Below, piece after piece: positions 1-11,686 of a stretch of DNA of 64,000 bases. The stretch lies in NCBI GenBank assembly GCA_019915015.1, contig JAHBBC010000030.1, forward strand, positions 372,001 through 436,000, written 5' to 3'. A model generated the notes under the pieces. It saw only the letters and a list, made by a program, of their open reading frames with translations. It searched no databases and had not been told where the DNA came from. The stretch comes from Auriscalpium vulgare (taxonomy: Eukaryota > Basidiomycota > Agaricomycetes > Russulales > Auriscalpiaceae). The first letter of the stretch is position 1; each line of letters opens with the position of its first letter. The position numbers were made by a program, and so were the translations under genes.

Positions 1-529
1 GCTCACACGGACGGACGGACGGACATCTCTTCTTTATCCATATTCATCCGCATCGTATACCCGCACGCACACGCAACCAACATCGGACACGCAAGCACTT
101 TCCCATTCCACATCTGCCCCTCAATTTGTATCATCTACTGTGGCCGACCGACACGCGCGGAACACCGTCATCTGCTGGTTTTTCTGCCGCCGCATTGTAC
201 TTATCCTCACGACTGTTTATGACCGCAACGAAATCACCTATCATGCTCCGTCGCCGATATAACCCTCGTGGAGCGCCGCTTGGTGTGGGCTCTGCAGAGT
301 ACCTGGTATAGATAGAGGCTGGCTCGCTGGTTAGATGTGTTCGTACGCGCACGATGTAGTTCTAGAAGGAGCATGCTCTTACTCTCGTACTTACCGCAAG
401 TTGTGTATAATTGCCGCAATATCTGTTGTTTCTTTCAAATCGTCCGTTCGAGAGAACAGATCGCATAATCATTGGTGTCTAAGGTATATCCTACATCGTA
501 ATCGTCTGACTTCTGAGGGTGGTCGCCGC
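1..529. other. Intergenic, no gene seen
   Basis: No open frame here looks like protein. A short GGAC tandem repeat sits near base 10-24. The stretch is the 3' flank of the minus-strand DUF6534 gene that ends at 530. Confidence 0.5.
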
Positions 530-2668
530 TCAAATCTCATGAGGCTGATCTCGCCTTCTGAAGCCCAATGGACTCAATGATATATCGCCCACAGCTGACG
601 GCAAGACAGGGTCACCCAGCTCGTAGGATCGCCGCTGACTCGCAGAAGATATCGAATCTGTGCCGCTGCGGGAAGGGGATACCGCAGGCTGTAATGAGGT
701 GTCAAAGCTGTGGCTCTCGAATGCGTAACAGAGAACATGGACGTACTTTCGATGAGGTCGGTGTGGTCGTGTGCAGTGAGAAGGAGACTTCGCGCGTGAT
801 TTCGATCTCGAGGACGGAGTGGCCGACGCCCATTGAGCTGCCATCCATATGCCCTTCGAACGTCGCCCGTAGTGTCTTGCGTCCGTTGAGCCTAGATACA
901 TAGGTGAGCTCGTGTCCCAAAGGTGTTACACACGAGAGTATGCTCAGTACATTGCGAGCATGCAATTCGTGAAGACTGAATGCGTGGGTGGAGGTGAGGG
1001 CTCTGCGATAGGACAGGAAACGTGTATGCGTACGCTTGGCGATAATCAGGTGAAAGGGCATGAAGATGAGCGTCCTTGTCATTCCTACCCACTGTGATAA
1101 ATCAGCAACTGCTGCGCGGCAGATGTAAGAGATGCATGGAATGCTTACCACCAAGAGCTGTGCAAGCTCAACCACTCTGCAAAACACCATGAGATGCGTC
1201 GGCGTTAGCGCCGCAGTGTATTCCTCACCCTGTAATAAGAGCTGTATTTATTGACCACACGATCAACCGGTTGATCAAAGAGTTTGTTCTGGAGAGGATA
1301 TCAGCGCCGATGCATTTAAACCTCCAGCTGAAACACTGACCTGTCAACACCAGTCTTGCTCTTGCTCAAGTAGTATACCAGCGGCACCGAGATGAGGATG
1401 TCGGCGATGACAGCTGATGCCTGCTGCAGGCTTATAGGAACCTGCGAGGACGGGATGAGCAGGTGTCGCGGACGAGGTGAACGAGACATAATACCTTGTA
1501 GTCGGGCAGCTTGTCAAACTCCTCCGTCCTGAATCTTAAACGCAGGAAGTTGTCAGACAAGAAAGATGTCGCGAAAAGAATTGCGCGTCGTACGTAAACA
1601 CGCAAACCGCTGAAGAGACACCGAGAGCGCCGAATAGTTAGGGATATATATTGCACAGAGGCTTGACAACTTTCAAGTGCTCACCGAGGCCGACACCTAT
1701 CTCTCGCGTGTCAGATTTTGATCATGGATCATCACTCTAGACGCGTACACACCTAGCTGCGCGAATGAGAATACCATCTAGATGAGATCGTCAGTTGAAT
1801 GAACACCGAGAAAGCTGGCCAAACCATACGATGATGAAAACCAGGATTTGTTTGCGGTCGCTCACTGCCGTATTATCAGTCTGATATTACGGCAGATAAT
1901 ATTGCAACGCGTGACTGACAGTGCCATACCCGCGCGGTAAAGAAACTGGGAAGTTCCTTAGTGTCATTACGATGCAGATATGCGTACGACGCTCACCATC
2001 GAACAATGAACGTGACGATGACCTATGAATCGCGTTTCTCAGACGCGCCCAGTAACCACAATGCCCCAAGTGCTCACAGTGGGTGCGACCTCAAGCTACT
2101 CGAAGTATTCGTCAACGTCAATCCGATATTTAGTGTGCCTCACGAGCTTACATCGAGACTCCTGATAAGACGTCACATGAGAGTCAGACAAAGAAAGGAA
2201 AGGCAGACGCGACGCACCAAATAGAGTACTCCAACATGTCTGGTTTGCCATAATTCAGGATGAGGAAGTGGTATACGGCATGACAGAGCAATGTCAGCTG
2301 GAATGTGTCCAGGACCCTAAACATGACGTTGTCGACGATACGTGAATCCTGAGAGACCACTGGTACGCACCATAGTAGCGCGACCTAGACAGCGCGTCAA
2401 CTAGTAGCATTATACGACATGTCCCAGCTAAATGAATACTCACCAACGACCGCAAAAGCCAGCGGTCACGCTCGTCGTTGGTATAGAACTGGTAGGTTTG
2501 GAACGTCATGATTCCATACAATCTGCGCGGCGCCGACGATCAGCGAAATGGGAAAGGCAAGGAGCAGACCGGCGAAGAAGCCTACATGGAGTCGATCACG
2601 AGACCGATGAGGATCATGCCCATGCTGTCGTTGAGCGGAGAGTCCGGCTCGGAATCAGCGTCGGCCAT
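530..2668 (-). CDS. DUF6534-type multi-pass membrane protein
   Basis: This is a member of the basidiomycete DUF6534 family, predicted seven-TM proteins of unknown function. Exon 1 (2668-2586) and exon 2 (2522-2444) join in frame and give the family's start, with LIGLVIDS followed by YGIMTFQTYQFY. Exon 3 (2348-2218) carries VLDTFQL and HAVYHFLILNYG. Later exons, read on the minus strand, give FIIVWFGQLS (about 1840), FDKLPDYK then ADILISVPLVYYLSKSKTG (about 1500-1340), NSLINRLIVWSINTALIT (about 1280), and a C-terminal LNGRKTLR (about 870). This is the usual order of the family. A final intron with donor GTACGT near 750 leads to the Ser-rich tail ending at the stop at 530. Exon joints between 2218 and 1440 are not fully resolved. 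The family call is strong from the motif order; function is unknown. Confidence 0.8.
1865..1895. repeat. Short near-perfect inverted repeat
   Basis: Two 15-base arms (1865-1879 and 1881-1895) starting CTGCCGTA and ending TACGGCAG flank one unpaired T, with one mismatch between arms. It lies inside the DUF6534 gene, next to the exon encoding FIIVWFGQLS, probably in or at the edge of an intron. Confidence 0.7.
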
Positions 2669-3719
2669 CGCGATCGATGCAGGCGCGAACGAAGCCAGGG
2701 ATGCTCGGAAGAAAGAGAGGTGGGGGAGCAAGGGAGATGGCAGCGATGGGCAGCGCGGGTCTTGTGCGCCGCTATCATGCAGACGCCTTGAGTGGGTTCG
2801 GGAGATACTGTGGCCTGTGGGACAGATCGCCCATAAGCTGCGATAAGCAGGCGTAGACGTGCGCTGCCTTCCAGAAGGCCAGTGCGAAGGCGCAAGTCCC
2901 GAGAATCAGTGCTTGTGCTAAACACCGACAGCTTGGGAAAGGCTCGGCTATTCGCAGTGGCCCGGCCGCCCACCGCCAATCCCAGCGGGCTTGGAGGGGC
3001 TTGGATGTGAACATACGCACGACGAGTCGCGCGGTCTGCCTCGAGACCATGAAAGAACACATGCCCAGTTTATTCCTGCGTGGGCGAGGACTCAGGAGAG
3101 ATATGGGCAGAAGATGGTAGCCACGACTGCTACGGCACACGACAAGCTGCAAGCAAGATCACACACAGTCATGTATCAGTGGCGGCATGAACAACGTACC
3201 GTGAAGATCAATTGACACGTCGCAAGTGGAGGATATAGCTTCGCAGCCTGATCGCAATCAAAGCTGGTAAAGCTTCGCCACATGTTCGGGGTTCGCTTTC
3301 CCACAAGCAGCCACCGTCTCGCTTTTCAAATCGGCCCTGGGTAGATGGATACTCTGTCCTGGAAGGAGATACCGATCACTGTAAGGATAGCTGGTGCAAC
3401 CCGCAAGCCTGAAGGCCTACGGTCCAGATGAGGAACATGACGGGACTCAACTTACGTAAATCGTTCGATGCCGTGACAGTTGCGGTAGTACTTTGCTCTC
3501 ACCGGTATCCAGCCACAAAGTAATGCTTCTGATTTTCTAAGTTCTTGGACATCCCGGCGCGATTCGCACCACCTCAGGACAAAATTAGCCGGCCATGCGG
3601 AAGCACGCGACTACTGCTGCAGCCAATCGACCTGCTTTGGTGAATCGAAGGTCTTCTTGGAATGGCGCTGCAATGACGGTCCAATGCCATTTTCCCGCTC
3701 CTCATTCTCACCCTCAACG
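2669..3719. other. Intergenic; possible decayed membrane-protein remnant on minus strand
   Basis: On the minus strand, 2775-3152 and the region up to about 3320 contain hydrophobic stretches such as LILGTCAFALAFW and CAVAVVATIFCPYL, separated by stops and frame changes. They look vaguely like TM segments of basidiomycete DUF65xx membrane proteins. I could not build a consistent gene model, so this may be a relic or chance. Confidence 0.25.
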
Positions 3720-5228
3720 ATGGCGAGCGAACGACGTGCCCATACGGACCTACGTTTACCAACGCGCGATGGTTTTCCGCTCGCCGCCCAGCGATTCGAT
3801 CCACCAGGACAGGTTCTTGCAGCGGCAGTCATCGCGAACGCGACCGGCGTGCGGGCTCGCACGTACCACGGTTTCGCCAGGTGAGCAGCTGAAGTGTACC
3901 ACTAGGCTTTTACTGATGCAGAGCTGCAGGTGGTTGAGCTTGCAAGGTGTCGCGACGTGCACCTTTGACTACAGATACTCTGGCCTTTCGTTCCCGCTGC
4001 ATCTGGACGCGGAGGCGTTCACCGATGTGGAGCGTCACGCTGCCATGGCTGCTGCACCGCGCGATATCAACCTCACAGATACGTGGGCACGTCAGGATCT
4101 CGCCGCTGTCATTCGTTATGCCTCGGATGCATGGCCAAGCGTTCCCCTCACTGTGGTCGGAAATTCTATGGGCGGACGTGAGTGGACGTGTCCTCTCGCC
4201 GCGACGTTTTTCTGACGCTCCACGTAGTCCTCATGACCCTCATTCCTGACGAATGGCATCGAATAACGCGCTTCCTGAACGTCAACGGAGGTATGCTTCT
4301 GTTTGATCGAGGCCAGAGCGAAAGAAGGCTCACTCGTCTCAGGAAATGCTTACTACGGAAATACCGCGCAGCCTGAGGCAGCGCGGTACAGTGTTGGCGT
4401 CGTCATGCGCGAGAGGCTCGAGTCTGACAACATCTTCAAGGCGAGTGAGCTTGGACTGTGGGTGTTCCTCTCCACATTCGATTACGACTCTGAATTCACC
4501 GAACTTCTCCCAGTGGCCACGACATTCCTTACGGTCCAGGCTTACAGTGGATGGAATGGTTGTGCGTATCAGTCTTGAATCTGTCTCGTAATGTCCACTC
4601 TTCTGACGGGAATACCGGTAGCCTCCATCCACATTTTTCCGTGTGTCGCAAGGCCGATGCGGACATCTTGAAGCGCATGCACCTTCCCTACCTCTACGTC
4701 GGCTTCACAGACGACGAGACCGTGGACAAGTTTAGCATCCTTCATTTCGCCCACCTTACGTACTGATTGTTGGCGCGTAGGCGGATGCTCGAAAGCCAGC
4801 TCAATCTCTTTTCCCATTCCGACGGCCTCAAAAGCTCTCTGTGGATAGATCCCAGCGCGCAGCATCCGCCATGGCTTCCATGCCAGCACGTCACATCCCT
4901 GGTGTCATCGCCTCAGTCGATCGATGCGAACTTGCCCCTCCGACGCCCCGTGGCTGGCCGCTCCTGCGCCCAGGGGCAAACGCGCGCGGAAACCGTATGG
5001 GCGCTGTATCTCTGCTGGATCATGCGCGGCGCGGTTGCAGGTAACGTTGGTGAGCTCCGGTGCTGGACAGTTGCGGACGAGCGAGGCGCTGAGCGCATGG
5101 AGATGGAGCGCGTCGAGCACGAGCGGGCGGAAAAGGCAAGAAAGGCGGGTCTCAGTCGGATGGCAATGGGTGGTGGAGGCGGAAAGGTCGTGTGGAGGGC
5201 TGGAGGATTACGCTCGGCGAGACTGTAG
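3720..5228 (+). CDS. Alpha/beta hydrolase, serine aminopeptidase S33-like
   Basis: A probable cytosolic alpha/beta-fold hydrolase; the substrate cannot be told from sequence. Exon 1 (3720-3880) encodes MASERRAH... with the early strand VLAAAVIANATGV. After a 49-nt intron, exon 2 begins at 3930 and gives FDYRYSGLS and the nucleophile elbow GNSMGG (GxSxG, around 4155-4172). Further exons encode LIPDEWHRITRFLNVNGG, then NAYYGN, then DIPYGPGLQWMEW (about 4515-4555), then LPYLYVGFTDDE (about 4680-4720), which should carry the acid of the triad. The last exon holds WIDPS and ETVWALYLCWIMRG, followed by a charged tail to the stop at 5228. The family usually has its catalytic His near the WxDP region; I could not place it with certainty. 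The long Glu/Arg-rich tail is unusual, or the true stop lies in another splice form. Confidence 0.7.
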
Positions 5229-5358
5229 ATTTGCCTATACACACAGCGCAAAGTGTTTCCGAATGGACGCATATGATTCAATGTGGGTTTCGAGCCAGTA
5301 TATGATGCTACATTCTCATCAAGCGGCGAGTCACAAGCCGAAGCCGCATCATATTGAG

Positions 5359-6722
5359 CTAATTCTTTCCGAAACCATATTGTGTGTGGCGAAGGAAAGC
5401 AACAAGGGCATCTAACATGTCCAATTGGCAGCAATATCTAACGCGTTCAGCTCGCCGCGGAATGCACGATGCAGACCCCGGAGCCTGGTGCTCATACACC
5501 GTGACGTTCCGACTGCGACAAACGTGCCCGACCATCGTCTTGCAAGAGTTGCACATTGGTTTGATCGCTCCCGTTTGAACGCTGACAGTCATCAGATGAA
5601 TAACTGTGTTCGGTTGTCCAAGCTGGAAGGGGATATTCCACTCTGCGCAATTACCTGGTGCGTGTCCGGCATCTTCGATCCCAGAGACCAAGCTGCTGTA
5701 TTCTTTCTGTAGAGCAAGGAAAAAATCCTCGGCCCTCCAAACGTTGCGGGCCTCGCGCTGTCGCAAGCGGCGGTCAGGGCTCCTGTAATATGCGTTGGTG
5801 GTCCCAAATGCGACCTGCTCCATCGTCGGGTTCCAACTAATCGATACGACACGGGGGTGGAGGGATCGCCCAACATCGCCGAGCATCTTTCGTGTGAATG
5901 TATCCAGAAGGGGCTGCAGGCCACTCCTTGGGTTTGCAACGGCGAGCGTGACGTCGCCAGGAAACATCACAAGGGCCTGCTGATTGTCGATGCCTGGAAC
6001 TGTGTCTCGCGGGATCGTTGTACCACCTTGTGAAGGCCATCGCCCGCATGTCGTGGGTAATGCTGTCATTGACGCGAGGAGGAAATGTCAATAACCCCAG
6101 AGATTCGTAGTTCACGACTAATTTGTCGAGGGCTGATGCGTGGTAAGAAGACGAGTGGCGTAGGGAATCTGATAAAGCTCACTGTACGTGGCGTCGGGCA
6201 TGTCTGAACCGTGCGCCACTCGGACTTCCGATTGTATTCTCCTCCACAGAGGGTATGTAGTACTTCTTCATCGCGCCTTAGAGATATATCAATTATGAAA
6301 GCCCTATGTTAGAAACGCGCAAATGCCAAATTAAAAGGATAAGTACCTGGCGAGAACCTGATGCAAACTCTCTGTGGGCAGGATGACGACTTGGTACTCG
6401 AGATCGAAATCGAATTTATATACCTGCGGCGCCACAGGTTCCATCTCAGAAAACAGATATGGCTGGTGCGACCTGTCAAAGCTTTCTGAACTGAGGACTG
6501 CAGCAACTGTCCTGGGAATTTCGTAGCCCATCCTGGATATTTGTCGCCAAGGCCAACGACGGTTCCGAGCACCTGTGCATTTCCTTTGTCTACCGCACTG
6601 CATAGACCATGTCGGCAGACTTTTGTGAAGATTATGTCACAGACGAGCGTCAAGAACATGTCCTCGATGTGATGTGGGGAGCAGCACGCGGTGAGAGTCC
6701 GCGGTATTTCTACCAGTGACAA
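5359..6722 (-). CDS. Hypothetical fungal protein with deaminase-like CAE...CxxC motif
   Basis: I do not recognise a named family. Two coherent parts can be seen on the minus strand. The upstream part (about 6722-6340) reads GLGDKYPGWATKFPGQLL and, in a second frame, YKFDFDLEYQVVILPTESLHQ, implying an intron. The downstream part (about 6140-5359) reads LDKLVVNYESLGLLTFPPR, then FPGDVTLAVANPRSGLQPLL, then SISWNPTMEQVAFGTT, then GHAPGNCAEW (Cys-Ala-Glu codons at 5641-5649) and KPMCNSCKTMV (CxxC at 5542-5553). CAE followed about 30 residues later by CxxC, with preceding beta-strand-like segments, matches the zinc signature of the cytidine deaminase fold, including toxin-derived deaminases found in fungi. 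The frame changes near 6020, which is either an unrecognised intron or a lesion. The start is uncertain. Confidence 0.45.
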
Positions 6723-7118
6723 AGAGAGTAGTTAGCCCACTGTGACGCAGCCCAGATACACTGCAAACAGCTTTCGAGAAGATTCTACCGGGAGTGTATA
6801 ACACCAGGTGGAGCAGAAGCGTTACTGTGTGGTCGCTGTGTTCGTGAAGCAGGACCCAGGTCCGAACGGTCAGCGGTCAGACAGATGATCCTGAGCCTGC
6901 GAAGGTTGAATCTGTCTACTCTGCCTCCGAGTCAGGGAGACTAGGTCAGCGGCACTTGAAAGTTTTCGTTGAAGTGGAATTCCCACGCTCAACAAAGATA
7001 TTAATTGGCCGCGTCCCGACTGCTGTTTGCAGTCTGTTTGCTCCATCCATGTGAGAGACTACGTTAAGCTCTCTATTGATATGGTCTGACCTTAGGTGTT
7101 TCAGAAAGCTAATCTAGT
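6723..7118. other. Intergenic, no gene seen
   Basis: Probable divergent promoter space between the minus-strand hypothetical gene and the F-box pseudogene. No motif was recognised. Confidence 0.4.
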
Positions 7119-8516
7119 ATGGGCACTTCCATTCTAGTCTTGCCTACTGAACTCTTGGACGCGGTCGCGAGTTGGATTGACAATTCAATTGACCGGGGGG
7201 CATTCACACTGGTTTGCAAGTCATTCAAATATGTGTCGCATCCCCGCCACACTCAACTTCGTCGACTACGATGCCCTCTACGCGTACTTTGCGTCTGGAA
7301 CGTTCTCGCCACAAATGCCGCCCTCGCTCGCAATGTCCGCTCCATCGAAATCGGATCGAATCGGGCTGGCGCCGATACCCCCTTCCAATTACCAACATCT
7401 TTCTCTATGACACACCCGAATTGCTGGCATTGTACTAGCGATGGGCGCGCGGACGAGACGGCCATGTGGGCGCGTCGAGCGCACTATGATGTCAGCGTTG
7501 AGGAACATCATGTGCATGAGCAACCTTACCACCTTCACGTGGACATCCGTAGACCAACTCCTGCCCTCCTGGACGGCGATGGGATCCTGCACGAATCTGA
7601 ACCAAGTCCACGTCCATGACCACGATAATGCACTACTTTGGAGGCACAGCCGCGTAAGAACCCGCATCCTCCTGCTTCTTCCAAATCGCTCATAATCAAC
7701 AACGCCAGATCCCCACGTTATCAAACCTGACGATATTCGAGTACATCAGCGATTACTATGGATTTGGCGGCACATCGTCGGATTGCGAGGCTCTTGGGGT
7801 CATGCTGAGGGAGCATGCCCGAAGTTGACGGTGCGAACAACCTTTACCTAAATGCACTTTGATTCTCAATCATTCCCTGCATGTAGACGTTGATTTTGCG
7901 CTTTTCTAACCCCTTCCCCGAGGGCTACCCGCCCCCTTTGATCGGGCGGTCGATTTTGAGCGTCGATGGCCGGATCTAGAGCACGTCAACTTCAGTTATG
8001 TGGCCTGCTACCCAGACGATGCGGCATCGTTCTTGACTGCTCATTCCTCCATCCGATGTCTCAGCATCGATGAGTATTTCAGCTGCCGCCCTCTTAATTA
8101 GCTCATGGACGATCTCGAATATGCCCCTGAGGAGGTCCACGAACTTCCCCTTCCATTGCCTATGGGATCCTCTCATCATGAAACAGCTCACTGCGCACCC
8201 GGCCAGGCCGTAGACATCATTGTGTCTACTTTCAAGGGTGCAGCCCGCTGCCGAAGCCTCAGTGTGTCCATCGATCAATTCTCAGACTGGCACCCTCGTC
8301 TTGCAGAACTTCTTCTAGCACTGATGGACAACGCACATGCCGTTTCACTGACAATTCTCGAGTATGTGAAAGCTGTCGTAGATCGTCACGGTCCTCACAT
8401 TCGAGCAGGTGAGCTTCATATCATTAAAGTGCTGCTCACTTATTCATGTGCTTGCCGCAGGATCCTAGCCCGTTTACCCTGTATCACGTTTCAGAGGAGG
8501 TACGACGCACGATGAA
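7119..8516 (+). pseudogene. Decayed F-box protein gene, paralogue of the gene at 34876-36312
   Basis: F-box proteins link substrates to SCF ubiquitin ligases. The start MGTSILVLPTELLDAVASWID is an F-box helix and aligns with MTNVLRLPPEVHSEIANWID of the copy at 36312. Shared blocks follow in the same order: LRCPL...WNVLA..AALARNVRSI, then LSNLTIFEYISDYYGFG (exon 2, about 7709), PPPLIG.SILS (about 7930), VACYPDDAASFLTAHSSIR (about 8005), and HPRLAELLLAL (about 8291). The reading frame is broken in at least four places. It shifts in exon 1 between about 7390 and 7440. One base is missing near 7822, where the paralogue has ERCPGLK. It shifts again near 7960. There is an in-frame TAG at about 8098-8100, after CRPLN. 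Introns are still recognisable at the same places as in the intact copy. Confidence 0.8.
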
Positions 8517-8639
8517 GGTTTACAAGACTAAAACTTGGGTAAGGTCAACCACGGAGACTACTAGTAGGAGGGAAAGGGGTAATACGATACCGCTGCCCAC
8601 ATCTTGAGGCCATGAAGTAATGTCAGACTGGGACATCCC

Positions 8640-8880
8640 GCATAGTGACCATTCGTAAGTCTCAGTTCGGATTCAGAAGAGATTTTACACGCAGCGTTAT
8701 CCGCGTCACCATAATCACTACTTTCCCCAAACATTTCTGGCACACATCATCGACAACATATTCGACTGGGTACTGTAAAACCACTCTTCTCTCCTGCTGC
8801 GCTTGGTCCGACGTTCTCGCCGCGGACACTCGACTCGCCCGAAACGTTCGCTCCCGCGCTGCTCTTCCCAAGACGCGGCG
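8640..8880 (+). pseudogene. Fragment of a third F-box gene copy
   Basis: About 120 bases downstream of the F-box pseudogene, one frame reads HIIDNIFDWV, like the F-box helix, and another reads WSDVLAADTRLARNVRS. The latter matches WEVLARDAALAHNVRA of the intact gene and WNVLATNAALARNVRS of the neighbouring pseudogene. A stop (TAA about 8777) and a frame change separate the two pieces, and nothing recognisable of the rest of the protein follows. Confidence 0.6.
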
Positions 8881-10037
8881 CTCAGGCTTACACTATCTGA
8901 GCTAGCACGCATGCGTGGCGTATATTTTCTTTGTATACTCGAAACCCACTCCGGGTGCCGTAACCTTGCTTCGGTGGAAGGATCACTGAGGCTGGCCGGT
9001 ACAACGAGCAGCATTTCTTACTGAGCTCGGTGCGCAGGCTGAAGAGACGCAGACAGAAGCAAAATTACGCAAACAAGAGCATATATTCATGTGCCTGAGC
9101 GGACTGGGGACGAGGATACTGGAACACTTATGACCGGGGAGAGACTTTGGCGAGCAAGGTAGAACAACGCCGTCTACGTAGCGCGACACTTCCTCGTCGG
9201 GACCCCTGCAGGTTGCTATCCTATCCCACCAGCGAGGGCTTTGGCGGAGTCATGCACCGGCAGGTATATACCTTGCGGAACGATGGCACTGTCTGTCCTC
9301 GTTGGCGACACGAACACCCCAGATGCGTCGGTCCCGTCACGCTTGCAATCCGAGCATGATGCATCTCTCCTTCCGTAGATTCCTTGCACTTTCTTTCCGG
9401 ACCCGGACGACCACAATATCTGGATTCTGGGCCGCGTGGGCCTGTCTCGTTTGACGTGCTTCCCAGGCAGGCGACATCAGGCTCTCCGCGTCACTGCAGG
9501 GCACGGGCACGCCTTCTGTGCACATACATAGTTATCTTTTGCATACACCATGTCATTGGCGCCCATGCACTTGGGGGATATACTTATGTCACTGGCCTTC
9601 AAGGTAAATGACGTCGACGTCAGTACTAGAAGGCCACGCAGGAGTAACTTAGTAAAAGTCGTTCACCCGACGCTGCGCTGGGCCGTCGCCGACTCGCCAT
9701 TATGTGACTAAATATTATTTTAAATAAATATGATAGCGTTTCATCGTGCTGCTGGATTATATTATCATAAAGGCGTCGAATGCATTTGAGTTGCATCCTA
9801 ATATCCTACAGTATCCTGGGAACATGCCATCCTCCATCCGCCGACGATCGCAACATTGAGTTTTGACTCATTGCCCATCTTTGACCTCATGGCCATCGTC
9901 AAGCACTAGCCTGAGTGCAAGCGCTCATTACACTACAGTACGCTCTGCCTCAAATCACACGAGGCTTCGCAGCATAGCGCGCTAATCGGGTACAGCTAAC
10001 GCTGTCAGCACCCCATCTTCGCATCACCCCTTCAACC
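8881..10037. other. Intergenic; includes an AT-rich stretch
   Basis: No gene is seen on either strand. Bases 9700-9780 are clearly AT-rich (runs of TAAATATT type) compared with the flanks. The last few hundred bases are the promoter region of the SDR gene at 10038. Confidence 0.45.
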
Positions 10038-11426
10038 ATGACCACCATCTCCGACGAGCAGCTCGTCTCATACGCAGACCGCGTCAAGGGCAAGGTCGTC
10101 GTGATCACTGGCGGCGCGAGCGGCATCGGCAAGCAGGCGTCGCTACTGTTTGGGAAGCACGGGTGAGTGGTCGCCTTCAAGTTGCCGGACAGCGCAGGAT
10201 GCTGAGCAGGCGGCGCAGAGCGAAGGTTGTGATAGGAGACCTCAATAAAGCCGGCGCAGACGCTGTGGTGAACCAGATCAAAAAGGCCGGCGGGTGAGTG
10301 CTAGCAGCGTGTTGCGATGAGTATCAGTCTCGCGAACGCGGTCTACAGGGACGCGGCCTCGGTGGAAGTTAACGTGCTCAACTGGGATCAGCTCGTTGAC
10401 CTCTTCGAGTTTGCCATCACACGATTCGGTGCTGTCGACATCGTGGTACGATCCCACCATCATGCTTTCGACGTGCGCCAATCGCTCATGCAATGTACAG
10501 GTCCCGAACGCCGGCGTTAACGAGACAGACAAAGTTTGCGATGGCACCGTCGTGCTCAAAGACGGGCGCCCCGTACAGCCCAAACTGCTGACGTTGCAAA
10601 TCAATCTGACTGCGGTCGTCCACAGTGCGCTGCGCCGGATGCTTCACGGGACCTGCTGATGATACTCCTCATTCCAGCCGTGCACCTCGGTTTATACTAC
10701 ATGAAGAAAAGTCGGAAAGAAGGCGACTGGAAGTCGGTTGTGATGATTGGCTCAATGGGTACGTGTGCGCCGTGCGGGAGCTGCGCGTCGGCTAACGCGA
10801 CATTTCAGCATCGTGGCAGGGGATTCCCCTTGCCCCACAATACAGCGCGTCAAAGCACGCCGTCCTCGGCTTCATGCGGTCTATCGAGAAGATTGTCGCG
10901 CGTGACAACGTACGCGTCGCCACCATCCATCCGTGGTTTGCAGGTTCGTTGTCTTCGTCTGCTGGTAGCGCCATGCAATTAATGAGGCTTCACGTGAATA
11001 CAGACACCAACATCCTTCCCTTCGTTGTTAAGCTTGCGCTGGCCGGCATCCCGCTAACGCCGGTAGATCGCATTGCAGCAGCAATCTTCTACGCCGCGAC
11101 GGACCCGGATCCGGAGACGAACGGGCTGCCGTGGTTGCTCCCGGACGAGGGTCCCGTTTTCCGCGTGGATCGCGAACAGCTCACGCTGGGTGTGTATGGG
11201 CTCATGGATCAGCGCGTCAAGCGCCTTGGCACGTACGTCCCCGTTACCTCTCTGACACACCAAATGCTGATGTTACCAACGCAGGTTTGCTGAAAACGTA
11301 AAGTTGTCTGTGCTCTTGGTGCGCGATCTGATCAAGCTGTTCTTCGGGAAGAGCATTGTTGCCATCGTGCCTTTGCTCGCCTTCGCATATGCGTTGCGCT
11401 CAGGGCTTGTCGAGTGGCCGTTCTAA
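10038..11426 (+). CDS. Short-chain dehydrogenase/reductase (SDR), copy 1
   Basis: A classical NAD(P)-dependent SDR, resembling fungal 15-hydroxyprostaglandin-dehydrogenase-like proteins; the substrate is unknown. Exon 1 gives MTTISDEQLVSYADRV and VVVITGGASGIG, the Rossmann TGxxxGxG motif (about 10098-10130). Next come KVVIGDLNKAGA (acidic D at the end of strand 2, favouring NAD), then GAVDIV joined over an intron to VPNAGV (the NxG motif, about 10507-10515). VVMIGSMASW carries the catalytic Ser and APQYSASKHAVLG the YxxxK pair (about 10840-10870). IHPWFADTNILP follows over the intron after 10943. The C-terminus has a hydrophobic segment VAIVPLLAFAYALRSG just before the stop at 11424-11426, so the protein may be membrane-anchored. 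At least six short introns are needed. It is closely related to the SDR at 39924-41199. Confidence 0.85.
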
Positions 11427-11686
11427 GCGACGGGCGATCCGACCTCACTGGCTGCTCGTTACTAAATGGCCAGCAAATTTCTTTTCACATCTGCTGTGAG
11501 AATGCGCCGCAGTTGCAGACGGCTGTCTGGTAAAATTTTCGCTAGTGATGTTAATTCAATTAGTGTTCAGTACCAGTGTACGTGGGCTGTCAAAGTAAGC
11601 GACCCAAATCATATTTGGAGTTGCATCTGAACCACAGCGTGAAATCAGAACACATGTAGCAAGAGTACAGTGCTAGTAGCACGACC

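Noticed and set aside
9700..9780. AT-rich block considered as a replication origin or centromere signal
   Set aside because: It is short, has no repeat structure, and fungal origins cannot be recognised this way.
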